Assembly: GCF_910592395.1 (NCBI RefSeq) | Contig: NC_088319.1 | Span: forward strand, 6,884,001 to 6,948,000 | DNA from: Lineus longissimus | Taxonomy: Eukaryota > Nemertea > Pilidiophora > Heteronemertea > Lineidae | Direction of reading: 5' to 3' | Length of the DNA: 64,000 bases | Notes under the pieces: generated by a model | Database searches by the model: none | What the model was told of the DNA's origin: nothing | The model's input: the letters and a program-made list of their open reading frames with translations, nothing else | Made by a program: the position numbers and the translations under genes | Shown: piece by piece, positions 1 to 10,000 of the stretch | Numbering within the stretch: position 1 is the first letter of the stretch | Layout of the letters: the number at the start of each line of letters is the position of its first letter

Positions 1-1452
1 ATAGGTTTCAACGTATTTATCACTATTCTCCACTTTAACCCTCACAGGAAGAATAGGCATAGCAACACGACAACCAACGTTGGTAGGACGCTTAGTGGTT
101 GCATTAGTAGAAACTGCTCTACCACTCGCACAAATAGGATTGGCTGTAGCAGCACCATCTTGCCTTTGCACTGGATCTGAGTGTAAAATAGTGGGATGAA
201 ATCTCCCACAGAGACCACATAACAACTTCTGCCTACATGTGGCTCTGTTATGGGTACCCTTCATAACCTTCAAACAACCAAAACACAAATTGAGACCCTG
301 TAAAAATTCATACCTTTCTTTTAATGACAAAGACTTGATAGAACGACAGTAGCTAAGAGCATGATTATCTCGTTTGCAATACAGGCAGGGAGACTTGAAC
401 GCAAAAACCTGTTCATTTTGAGAACTTTGATTCGGACCTGAACCCTGTTGAGTTTGAGTAGAAGAACCAGTTGATGCAACATCAGACACGTTTGAAGTCA
501 TGGGCTTCACATTTGTGGAGAAGCTGCCTTTAGAGCTAATGGTTTTACTAGAACCAGATTATTTGCCAAATTTGGCCTTGAAACTATGATCTTTCATTAC
601 ATTTCTACCATAAATAGGGTCGGTAGCCTTCCTGGCTTCCCTACTTACAAACTCAACAAGCTTCTCAAAGGTAAGTTCCGACTTATTATCTTTGTGGGTC
701 TGAACTATGGTTCGCCACCTATCATGCAGGGTGTCTGGCAAAACTTGGATGATCTTTTGCATATTGTTGGAAAATTCTAAAACCTTCTTCATATCAATGC
801 TTTTCACAGCATACATACATTCTTTTAAGAAGATAGCATAATTATCCAGTTCTTGTGGCATGTTTGATGCCTTAGATTCAATCTTTTTCCAGCCCAAAGC
901 CTTTGTTTTGTATGCATTAGCTACAATGTCAGGATCACCATATCGATAATTCAACTCTTTGAGAGCTGCATCAAACCCAGTAACCGAGTCAAGATGAGCA
1001 TAGCCCATTACCACCTTGTGAGCTTCATCTTCAGTAAATTGGATCAGATAATTCAATCTTTCATCGGCAGATTCTGTAAGTGCCAAGATTCTTGCCCTTA
1101 AACTGTCTCAGAAAGCTGGGAAATTCAATTGGATTTCCTTTAAATTTCTGGATCTCTACCAATTCCCTGGCAATCACAAGGGACTGATCAACACCTTGTT
1201 GTGAATGAGATGCATTCACAGTTTGTTCTGCAGAAAGATTGAATTTGTCTGAGGTTTCAACTAATTTCGGAAAATTTACAACATGCTTTGAGGAAAGCTG
1301 AAATGTCTTGTCAACTACAGGCTCTTTAAAAAGAGCGCCACCAATCAAAGCACTCTCAAACTCTTCCAACACACGTTCCCTAGCCTCGGACACAGCTATT
1401 TCTGTTTCCAACTGCTGTTCTTCTTTTATTTTGATATTCAGCTTCTCCTTTT
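1..1452 (-). pseudogene. BEL/Pao retrotransposon gag (C-terminal half), zinc knuckles and start of protease, broken
   Basis: Read on the minus strand, this is the middle and end of a BEL/Pao-type gag followed by the beginning of the aspartic protease region. The piece near 1061-1411 is a charged coiled-coil stretch leading into the DUF1759-like capsid domain, which continues at 559-1086 in another frame. A one-base shift near 1090-1110 therefore breaks it. An in-frame TAA at 559-561 follows, after which the same frame stays open to the window edge. That part holds Cys/His knuckles (CxxC plus later His and Cys, between about 150 and 400), typical of the nucleocapsid of this superfamily, then a Val/Lys-rich run at the protease start. 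The pol region lies outside the window. Its N-terminal half is at 3525-4065, separated by two inserted elements. Family assignment is by domain layout; I am confident it is an LTR-element relic and fairly confident of BEL/Pao. Confidence 0.8.
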
Positions 1453-1504
1453 TAGCTCACCTCTTAGCAGAGGTGAGCTTATCCCATACCGTGGTGTCCG
1501 TCGT

Positions 1505-1506
<2 letters not shown>

Positions 1507-1569
<63 letters not shown>
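1507..1569 (+). repeat. (GTC)21 microsatellite inside A1
   Basis: Twenty-one uninterrupted GTC units in the fixed microsatellite slot just behind the 5' hairpin of element A1. The same slot in A2, A3, A4 and B4 has only about 6-9 units, so the length is hypervariable between copies. Open frames across it encode only poly-Arg or poly-Ser-like strings and are not genes. Confidence 0.95.
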
Positions 1570-1692
1570 CGTCGTCCGTTAGCAGGGCACGTTTCGTAAC
1601 TGTTAGAGCTATTGAGTTGAAACGTGGTACACATGTACCCTTATGTAATGACACCTTGGAGACCAAGTTTCGGTCCGATTCGTTTCATGGTT

Positions 1693-1711
1693 TGGCCACC
1701 AGGGGGCCAAA
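1693..1711 (+). promoter_or_regulatory. CTCF-like core motif (exemplar; repeated in A, B and E elements)
   Basis: The 12-mer CCACCAGGGGGC is embedded in a near-palindrome (TTGGCC...GGCCAA). It equals the central part of the animal CTCF recognition sequence. Equivalent copies recur once per core module, for example near 1997, 2917, 10619, 26559, 37008, 40179, 50496 and 55128. Whether CTCF binds is unknown; the match is by eye. Confidence 0.4.
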
Positions 1712-1822
1712 CGTTAAAAGTGAAAATATGCAATATCTCCCTTAATAGTAGTCGGGAAATTTTGAAAAAAATATGGTAGGTACTTCTAGCAAAGGTGCAT
1801 CATATATCCTCCGGGTTTTCGA

Positions 1823-1855
1823 TTTGACCTCCTTTTCAAGGTCACAGAGGTCAAA
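1823..1855 (+). promoter_or_regulatory. Nuclear-receptor DR3 plus inverted half-site (exemplar)
   Basis: An inverted half-site TGACCT is followed by TCAAGGTCA (an extended half-site of the ERR/NR5A type) and then a second AGGTCA after CAG, making a direct repeat spaced by 3 (DR3). Nearly identical sites begin at 2140, 2759, 3060, 10764, 14228, 14521, 15362, 15662, 26698, 26994, 27298, 37148, 37450, 37752, 38057, 40320 and 40621. Copies near 3374, 15976 and 40935 have one mismatch. They recur at about 300-bp spacing because they belong to the core module of A and B elements. Function is inference. Confidence 0.45.
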
Positions 1856-2608
1856 TGGTGTAAATTGGCCGTTAGGATGTAACGATGGCACGTTTCTAAA
1901 CTGCAATGGCTATTGATACCAAATTTGGTACACATTTACCCCTTAGTCAGGTGATCTTAGGGACCGAAGTTTGGTCCAATATGATTCACCACTTGACCAC
2001 CAGGGGGCAAAATCCAAAAACCTTAAAAATGTGATTATTCCTTAACTTCTTGCCCGATTGCCACCAATTTGATATCATGGGTACATCTAACCACCATACA
2101 GTATATGTCACACAGGTTTTTAATTTGACCTTCTTGTCAAGGTCACAGAGGTCAAATGGCGTAAATTCGCCGTCAGGCCGTAACTATGGCACGTTTCTTA
2201 ACTGCAATGACTATTGATCACAAATTAAGTACACATGTACCCCTTGGTCAGGTGATCTCAGGTACCGAAGTTTGGTGCGATCTGATTTGCCGTTTGGCCT
2301 CCAGGGAGGGGGCCAAATCCTAAATTCTTCAAAATGCCATTATTCCTAGTAATGACTTGCCCGATTGGCACCAATTTTATATCATAGGTACATCTAATTC
2401 TAACAACCATTCAATGTGTCACCCGGGTCTTCTTTGATTTGACCTACTTTTCAAGGTCACAGAGGTTGAATGTATTGTAAATTGGCCATTTTGGGGAAAT
2501 TGTAATTGCTTGGACCTACATCAAACCTAACACTACATGACACAATACCATGCTCTTTATCCATCTTTCCTCCACATGAGGTGAGCACAATGGCCCTGGC
2601 CATTTCAT

Positions 2609-3524
2609 TAGCTCACCTCTTAGCAGAGGTGAGCTTATCCCATACCGTGGCGTCCGTCGTCCGTCGTCGTCGTCGTCGTCGTCGAAAAAAATATGGTAGG
2701 TACTTCTAGCAAAGGTGCATCATATATCCTCCGGGTTTTTGATTTGACCTCCTTTTCAAGGTCACAGAGGTCAAATGGTGTAAATTGGCCGTTAGGATGT
2801 AACGATGGCACGTTTCTAAACTGCAATGGCTATTGATACCAAATTTGGTACACATTTACCCCTTAGTCAGGTGATCTTAGGGACCGAAGTTTGGTCCAAT
2901 ATGGTTCACCACTTGACCACCAGGGGGCAAAATCCAAAAACCTTAAAAATGTGATTATTCCTTAACTTCGTGCCCGATTGCCACCAATTTGATATCATGG
3001 GTACATCTAACCACCATACAGTATATGTCACACAGGTTTTTAATTTGACCTTCTTATCAAGGTCACAGAGGTCAAATGGCGTAAATTCGCCGTCAGGCCG
3101 TAACTATGGCACGTTTCTTAACTGCAATGACTATTGATCACAAATTAAGTACACATGTACCCCTTGGTCAGGTGATCTTAGGTACCGAAGTTTGGTGCGA
3201 TCTGATTTGCTGTTTGGCCTCCAGGGAGGGGGCCAAATCCTAAATTCTTCAAAATGCCATTATTCCTAGTAATGACTTGCCCGATTGGCACCAATTTTGT
3301 ATCATAGGTACATCTAATTCTAACAACCATTCAATGTGTCACCCGGGTCTTCTTTGATTTGACCTACTTTTCAAGGTCACAGAGGTCGAATGTATTGTAA
3401 ATTGGCCATTTTGGGGAAATTGTAATTGCTTGGACCTACATCCTAACACTACATGACACAATACCATGCTCTTTATCTATCTTTCCTCCACATGAGGTGA
3501 GCACAATGGTCCTGGCCATTTCAT
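2609..3524 (+). mobile_element. Element A2 (family A), head-to-tail with A1
   Basis: Second family A copy, starting TAGCTCACC immediately after the final TTTCAT of A1 and ending TTTCAT at the gag junction. It carries the same 5' hairpin, a short GTC run and 3' hairpin. It lacks roughly the first 170 bp of the body behind the microsatellite, the sequence jumping from GTC repeats to the AAAAAAATATGG stretch. Removing A1 and A2 together restores the continuity of the gag reading frame, so both lie in one insertion. Confidence 0.85.
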
Positions 3525-4065
3525 CTAGAATCTTCCTCTGCTCCAATGCAGCAGCCTTAGCACCAAGTTCAGCCTTCTTTTGCTCCACCTCCAACCTCGC
3601 TTTACTGAGACTGGATGAACTACTTTGAGACACACAAGAAGCTTTATCTTTAACCCCAACATGAGGTTCAGATTCAGACCTTGAAAACCAAAGTTCCACA
3701 GCCTTCTTGATCTTCAGATAATGGCTATTATCTACATCAAAACGACCCTTTAACTCTGCAACTTCTTCAGCAGATGTGAGCAAGGAATAGAATATGTTAT
3801 AGTTATCCAAGAACGTTTCATACAAAGTTAACCATTGCGAATACATTCGCTGCAAAACACCTCTGTCAGGCTCAGTATCCAACAAAACGAAGATTTCTTT
3901 AGGCAGACGTTGTAACGAATTCCTGTTGGTACTGAATCTCCTTGACGCCTCATCTTCGCTAAAGGCGAGTCCTTTAGCAGTTGGGTTCGAAGGTCGTGTA
4001 CTTCGACGTGGTCCCTTAGCAGGGTCGGATCGCTCAGATGAACCATTTCCCGACATGGTTGTCAA
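3525..4065 (-). pseudogene. BEL/Pao gag, N-terminal part
   Basis: Minus-strand reading starting at an ATG at 4065, preceded by a purine-poor leader. The protein begins with a Ser/Arg-rich tail, then a region rich in hydrophobic and acidic residues, and ends in an Ala/Glu/Lys-rich coiled coil (about residues 150-180). The coiled coil runs straight into the inserted element A2. It continues in frame at 1452 on the other side of the insertion. The layout (basic start, long helix, coiled coil before the DUF1759 capsid domain) is that of BEL/Pao gag. The element is dead because of the insertions, a frameshift and a stop further on. The LTR expected to the right was not delimited. Confidence 0.75.
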
Positions 4066-4930
4066 CTATTGTTCCGTTATTGGTAAAATGATATGTCTCC
4101 GCAGGGCCGTAAGAAAGGACGACTTTGCAAATTCAACTTTATATATGTAGATTTTACTGAAACACAAACAAAGTACAAAGTCAATAACACACAAATATGA
4201 CATAAAACACTGCGCAGATTATTACGCAAACACAAACACAATTTATTCAAGATGGTGGACGCAGATGAATACTGTTGAATCGTTCAAGAGCCGCCACACC
4301 AACCAGGTGGCAGCACCCTTCCTGCAATGATATGGGTGTGAGTGCTGCCACCTGGCAAGACGCAACGGCCCTGCCCGATGGTACAGTAATTTAAAAATAG
4401 TTTAACTAATTTCACTGTTGAATGCACATTGTACATATTGAAACCTAGAAGACCAACAATTCTTTATTAATTGAGGTGTGAAATTTAGTGCACATCAATA
4501 AAGTTAATTTTGTTGACTCCTGTAATCTCTACCTTATAAAAAAAGAAGAAAGTGGTGTTAGTCTCAAACTGGTCATTTCTATTTATTTTGACCTCTGTTA
4601 TCAGGATACCTCTTGATCACAGACAGCATTTTGTATCCTTGGTTGTGCTGTACAGCCCAGCCTGGACATACCACAGTTGTCCATGGAGAAGTCTCATCCT
4701 CTGACACTTCTTGTCTGTAAAGCTACCGATACAACATACTGAACTAGGGATATCTTCCATTGCCTCCTGTAATATTTACATACCATGGATGATTAGTTCA
4801 GTCATATTTCATCCAGCTGGCAGCTCTGCATTGGAAATTTTAGTGGTATAACATGTTCTCTTGACCTTCAAACAGTAGTATAAAGCCGATATTTACTACT
4901 TTACATCCTCAGTCCTGTGTTATTAGGTCA
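4066..4930. other. Presumed 5' leader/LTR side of the BEL/Pao relic and unassigned DNA
   Basis: No gene seen. The part next to the gag start should contain the leader and 5' LTR of the retrotransposon (minus strand), but the partner LTR is outside the window, so its limits cannot be drawn. It includes a strong hairpin, listed separately. Confidence 0.4.
4303..4355. repeat. Perfect 14-bp hairpin
   Basis: CCAGGTGGCAGCAC and its exact reverse complement are separated by a 25-nt loop. It lies upstream of the gag start on the minus strand, where leader or LTR RNA of the retrotransposon would be made, so it could be an RNA structure of that transcript. Alternatively it is a chance fold-back. Confidence 0.6.
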
Positions 4931-4932
4931 TC

Positions 4933-4963
4933 CAGCTGAGCGCCAGGCTCTTGGGCCTCTTGT
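4933..4963 (+). mobile_element. Orphan 3' terminus of a C/E-type element
   Basis: The sequence runs from CAGCTGAGCGCC through a GGCTCTTGGGCC hairpin to CTCTTGT, the 3' end shared by elements C and E. No matching 5' hairpin was found upstream, so this is a truncated copy or a solo end. Confidence 0.65.
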
Positions 4964-5750
4964 TCTTAAAAAGTATGCTTAGTAATCCATTTTTTTCCCC
5001 TGTAAAGAACCAGTACTTTTCCATTACCCATAAAACTATGGGATTCATAACTTTGTAATCAGGAAAGTTATTAGTTACTAGCATTGTACCCGTGGCGCAG
5101 GCAGGTTCAAATGGGCTATCTCTTGAATAGATTGAATTGCAATGAAAATCTAATGCAATATCAAAGGAGCCATATCGAAGAGACAAATTAAGCCAACCAT
5201 TTGTCCACAGACTCGGACCTAGCTGTGGCGTGCTGTATGCGTGCATATAAAAGTATATCAATTGGTCCGATAGAGATGATGAGGCAATGCCTCGTTCCTT
5301 AGTCAGCAATGCCCCTTTTTATACGGAGAAGAAGGAGTACCCAGATAGGCCTTCACATGTCGGCCTCCAAATGGCTCGAACCAATTGCACTATCACTACT
5401 ATAACTTTAAAATGCGTGCTCCTCCCACATGTAGCCAGGTCTCGGGCAAGGCACTTACTCGACAGGCAAGCTAGAAGTTCAGCACCGTGAGCAGCTCCTT
5501 GATAAGGCCATTTCAGGTTCAGCGCGCCTCTTCAGATCAAGTATTGAAAGCTGTGGTGAGCACATAAACTAAACAGACCATGGTAACCTTCATTATCAAG
5601 GGCTAGCTCTAGCTAACGATTCCTGGCTCAGCACCCATAAACAATAGACCACCAATTTGACCCCAGCTCCTTACTGCGGGAAAACCCAAGTCCAGCAAAC
5701 GAAAGTACCAAAAATACATTTTTGTTTACATTTGAACTGCACACATACGT
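4964..5750. other. No gene recognised
   Basis: Short open frames on both strands show no recognisable domain. Nothing else stands out. Confidence 0.5.
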
Positions 5751-5936
5751 TTGTTTACAATTTCTTTCCCTGCGAAATCTCGAACATCAGGTGACCTGCA
5801 ATCGTGGATTGAAAATAACATTAACCTTAGTTCAGCAGGTCAACAGGTACAGGCTGTTCCAATCATCCCCCTACAGCCAGCTGTTCAACAGGTAATGTTA
5901 GCCACCCCACAGGGAGTGCAGGTAATTGATTAAGCC
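5751..5936 (+). CDS. Possible exon, Gln/Val-rich (function unknown)
   Basis: A 60-residue frame rich in Gln, Val and Pro in its second half (AGQQVQAVP, then QPAVQQVM and GVQVID) and ending in TAA. Two good 5' splice-donor sequences follow Gln codons inside it (CAACAG followed by GTAATG, and GTGCAG followed by GTAATT). It may therefore be an internal exon continuing elsewhere rather than an end. The composition is like Gln-rich activation regions of transcription factors, but I recognise no family. It could be a decayed exon or chance. Confidence 0.25.
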
Positions 5937-7993
5937 CCTGCATAACTAAACAGCAATGACTTGGCTTCTGTGAGTGGTAAGGAGAATTGACAATGTCCGA
6001 TTAAAAATCCCTCATTACTGCTCCGCTGAAGTAAATTTCCGAAAATAAACATAACGTTGCATCAGGATAACATATCACCTGCAAACGTGCAAAATTTCGA
6101 GACGAAACACTACCCCCAAATGGCACTTTATCGAGCCGCCTTATAGTATTATGATATAGATCATTTAGGGGTTATTCACACATGTCCAGGAATGACAAAA
6201 TCTCATTTTTGGAAGAATTTTTTTTCTCACTCATTTAAAGTGGTAAAATGCAAAAGCCAAAACGATGGTCCATTATGGGGACCGGCGAGCTAAATAACTA
6301 GGCAAAAAAAAGAATTATCTTTTGTTTCCATTGAGAACAGTCAACAACGACTTTTGGATACGTCAATTTTAATGAAACTTATGAGATTGATACAAATTAT
6401 TGAAAGTCATGTAGATTTCTTAGAACATGACCAATTGATGTAATTCGACTTTTGTGATGAAGGATACTATCTCCTCTTGAAGTTGATAGGATTTTTTTGT
6501 AATATTTCATTAATGTTACTTGATGGCCGCTCACCATAGAAACCAATAAACAGTGTTATCAACAAAAACAGTTAATTTGGGGCTTTAAAAAAAATCCTCT
6601 TGCCTCTATTCACATGATTTTACCCTAAAAGTATGGAGACTGTTGCTGTGATGGATCCAATAATTGTTTCATGTTGTTCCAATTTTATTTTCTAGACATA
6701 TATGGGCATTTCTGAATGCCAAAATGGTGAAGTTAGCAGAGTGTTCACAATTTGATGTTGTAAAAACTTTTTCAATATCCTACACAGTACCTCTTGATAT
6801 ATTTCGGGTAGAGTAGATCTTGCAGAAAAGAATGCTTTTTGTCGGGTTGAGTTAAGACTTATATTGCCAAAGTTATTGCAGTTTTTGTAACCAAGCCGCA
6901 AAACATTACTTTAACTGGGAAAACTAAGTCCCAACCACTATGATGACGTCATATAGGTAGGGTATTTCCCGAGGAATCCCGGCTGTTCTAAGTAACGTCT
7001 GCCTCCTACCGGTTCGGGAGATCGAACGTGAAGATTTGTCCCCCCCTTGGTCACATCAATGCATGATAATGAGGAAAATATTTTTTGAAAATTACCAAGT
7101 TACCGCTGCATATAGTATATACTCAAAGGGAAATGTTTTCTGGTACATAAGCTAACGGCCATGAGGTAGCAATTTAATGTACTTTTGAATTTTTGAAAGA
7201 AAATCCGGTGTCAAAATGACGCAAAGGGGTATATTTCTCCGCTGAATTGAGTACACTCAAAAAAGCATCTGCCAAGCAGCTGTCAAACCAACATGTTTTA
7301 TGAATTAATTTGGTTTATTTGATGCTTTGGGGTTGTTTGAAATATTCAGTGGGACTAAGTTGATAGGTAAAGGCATAGAAACTTTACCCCTCCTACTGTA
7401 TCACTCGTACACTACATGTATATGTAATTAAAATTGTCTATTCCTCATCAAATTGTCTTGGCTGTCCTGCTGATGAAACAAAATATCTCTCACAAGTTTC
7501 GATAACCTTTTAACTTGCCTATATTTCTCACATACTTCAGGTTCTAAAGATGAAAGGTTTATTTTAGTGGTGCAGACTTTGTAAATTTTCTGGCAAGCAT
7601 ATTGACTTTCACTCAACTTGCCCGGCCATTTGTCAATAAGAAACATCTCAACATCTAATCTTTACATTTCCCCGAGGCCCCAAGGTTTAGTGCAAGTGTC
7701 TGTGCTTCTTTAAAGGCCTAACTTGTTATGATAATTGTTATTTTTAGGTGTGTTTGTTTGCACGGATAAAGACAGGAATGTAATTCTCGGGAATTGCCAG
7801 GAGTATCTCAAAGGTTTGTGTATCTAATTTTTATGCCCGACTCATTATGTTTCAGCCCCTTGTGTCAATTTGTCAAGTGACGCACTCGTGCCCAGTTAGT
7901 ATGGAACAACGCAGACAATATGTCGCCTGGATGTTGATGCGAATGTAAAGATACGTGACGAACTTTTGCTAGTATTTCAGTTTCATATACATG
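5937..7993. other. Unassigned AT-rich DNA
   Basis: No gene, RNA or clear repeat found. A full CRE palindrome TGACGTCA occurs near 6945. Several short ORFs have no recognisable content. Confidence 0.5.
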
Positions 7994-9017
7994 TACACTC
8001 ATGGTCAAAAGTTTATGGACACCAGATTTTGCACATTTTCTCAAAAACGGCTAATCCTTTTTGGCTCACCCACGTCTTCTAGACAGACGAATTGTGCAAC
8101 TAGAGACGGCTATCGGTCAACCGATGCGAAATGGAGAAAGCCCCTCTAAAAATAGCGCTCCGCAGATCACGTGCACACTTCGTGCCAAGCAATTTGCATT
8201 GGAAATGAGGTTGCGTATAAAACTGAAACCGGGTCGGAACGGGCCGCGGTCAACATACATAAATCAGCAAAGTATACGGAACTGACTCATAAAAGTATCT
8301 TTTAATCATTTATTCGAATGATTCAAAACGTTTTTGATACTTGATGATGGGTCAATCGGAAAATTATCGGCATTTTGGTAATCTGTAACAGAAGCGGGGG
8401 GAGCCGCGTCATGAAGAATAGCCGTGGTGTACAAATGCAATGTAAATGTATGTGTCGGTATTGGCGCTTACTCCCTCCACACTGCTTCTTGCAGGCTCAC
8501 GGTAAACATTGCACCCGAACAACTGATCAATGTTCGACGTTGCTATTGGTTACAGTACATTTGCATGGGGAGCTGGTGTTCGGGTTAACCACCTCTTGTC
8601 CATAATCACATTGAATTTAATTAAAGTGTCTTTGGGAAATTATCAAATTTGGGACAATTTTGACTGAAATCATTTAGGTATGCATGTTTGGACTAATTAC
8701 ATGAGGAAATATATTGGTTAATGATCAAAATTATTGATATTTTGAAGAGTTTGTCCTTCATTTGAGAATGATTATGTAGTTTTTGCATGTTTCTTTTCTG
8801 ATTTCTGTTAATCTTTTTTTCATGGGTCTGGCTGTGGTGTCCACTCCTTCCACCAGTGCAGTATACTGTCTAGTCCACTAAAGTCCTCATTTTTCCTTCA
8901 GCTGTATTTAGCAAAAAAGGCTTTTTTCTCTCAAAATAATGTTTATTTAATATCATTACTTTTTAATGAATGTACAGTATATGAGAAATATGAGAAATTG
9001 ACGAAGACCCACCAGCT

Positions 9018-9194
9018 TCATTCTAATTTTCCTGCATCCTCTTTTTTTGCAAGTCGAGCCTCATTGGCAGCAGCCATTCTCTTCCTTGCGCCACGTCCAC
9101 CACCACCAACATAGTGCCACTTCTTCTGACTAGGGTTGTTGGCACCCTTGCCGTTGCTTCCACGGAACTGGGGACCACCACCATGGCGAGGCAT
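9018..9194 (-). CDS. Small Gly/Arg/Lys-rich protein, 58 aa, unknown function
   Basis: Intact reading frame starting one base after a consensus 3' splice site (TTATTTCAG at 9196-9204). The protein opens MPRHGGG, has a KKWHYVGGGG stretch (residues 24-33) followed by RGARKRM, then an Ala/Glu/Lys helix-like tail. It is strongly basic, with no signal peptide or membrane segment. A matching 5' splice donor (AACAG followed by GTAAATAC) at 9832-9833 defines a 637-bp intron and a 5'-untranslated first exon, and AATAAA on the minus strand at 8942-8947 can serve for polyadenylation. I do not recognise the family; the repeated Gly and basic residues suggest RNA or nucleic-acid contact, which is inference. 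It lies wholly inside an insert in transposon B1, so it is a captured or duplicated gene, yet has no visible lesion. Confidence 0.55.
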   Translation of the reverse strand: MPRHGGGPQFRGSNGKGANNPSQKKWHYVGGGGRGARKRMAAANEARLAKKEDAGKLE

Positions 9195-9833
9195 ACTGAA
9201 ATAAGGAGACAAAATTTAAATTTGGCCTCGACATCATAACATAAATAAATTAAAACAGTTCAGTTCTCTAATTTAATATTAAATCATAGTGGTACTACTT
9301 AATAATACTAGAGCTAAAACCAATTAGAACTCCCAGGAATTAACTGTTTATACCAATTCTATATTTCAGTTAAGTAATTTGACCAAGGCCACACCACATC
9401 ACACAGTCACAGTGTGCATTCACCGCGCCGCGCACACATGCAGTATAATGACACATGTGCTCCTTTTCAGGTTAGCAGGACAAAAGAGACAAACAACAAC
9501 ACTCACCTTAGTCAATTATCACATACATATTACCATTTCCACTATTTTAACAATGATTACTGGCTTTCAATTCAAGTGGCTTGTCCAACACCACATGCAC
9601 GCACAGCACGCACACAATGCATTCAATTATCGACGTGCCAACCAAATTCTAAACGCCGAGTCCGTGTTTTATGATAACCCAGCGAGTCAGAAAATTTTCC
9701 AAAAACCGTGACCAAAAATCACCAAAGGCAGCTAACTACTGGCATGACAATGTGTACGAATGATATTGTTTGTTTCTATAACATATTCTATAAGTCATTG
9801 CGAACAACTTTTGTAATATATAAAGTATTTACC

Positions 9834-10000
9834 TGTTAATTTCGGGGAAATCTGTCGAAAATGGGCGTTTTTAGCGTAGCTGGAAATGCGAGACGAAATG
9901 CTTCGAAACTAAATACCATCCGTCAAAATCACTTCGCGTTGACGTAGGGGGGAATTCCATGAACCAACTAGCCAATCAGGGAGCCATATTTTGCACGTGA
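9834..10000 (-). promoter_or_regulatory. Probable 5' exon and promoter of the 58-aa gene
   Basis: Upstream of the splice donor is a CpG-containing region with a CCAAT box (CCAATCAG at 9972-9979) and an E-box CACGTG (9994-9999), a common arrangement in housekeeping promoters. No TATA box is obvious. The start site is not determined. Confidence 0.35.

Larger units (their letters stand above)
1453..2608 (+). mobile_element. Element A1 (Helentron-like, family A), inserted in BEL/Pao gag
   Basis: Non-autonomous element with a perfect 5' hairpin directly after a T-run (11-bp stem beginning AGCTCACCTCT), then a GTC microsatellite. About 300-bp core modules follow, each with a CCACCAGGGGGC motif and an AGGTCA direct repeat. 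The 3' end has GAGGTGAGC, complementary to the 5' GCTCACCTC, and then a short hairpin (AATGGCC...GGCCATT) ending TTTCAT. It carries no ORF of its own. It abuts element A2 with no spacer. The architecture matches Helentron/HINE-type rolling-circle elements (5' hairpin, subterminal inverted repeat, 3' hairpin, no target duplication); that placement is inference. Confidence 0.85.

Noticed and set aside
1308-1745. Open frames with long poly-Arg or poly-Ser runs
   Set aside because: Produced by the GTC microsatellite of element A1 on both strands; not a gene.
9379-9711. 110-codon frame opposite to the 58-aa gene
   Set aside because: It lies within the inferred intron, is rich in His/Thr low-complexity content and has no domain.
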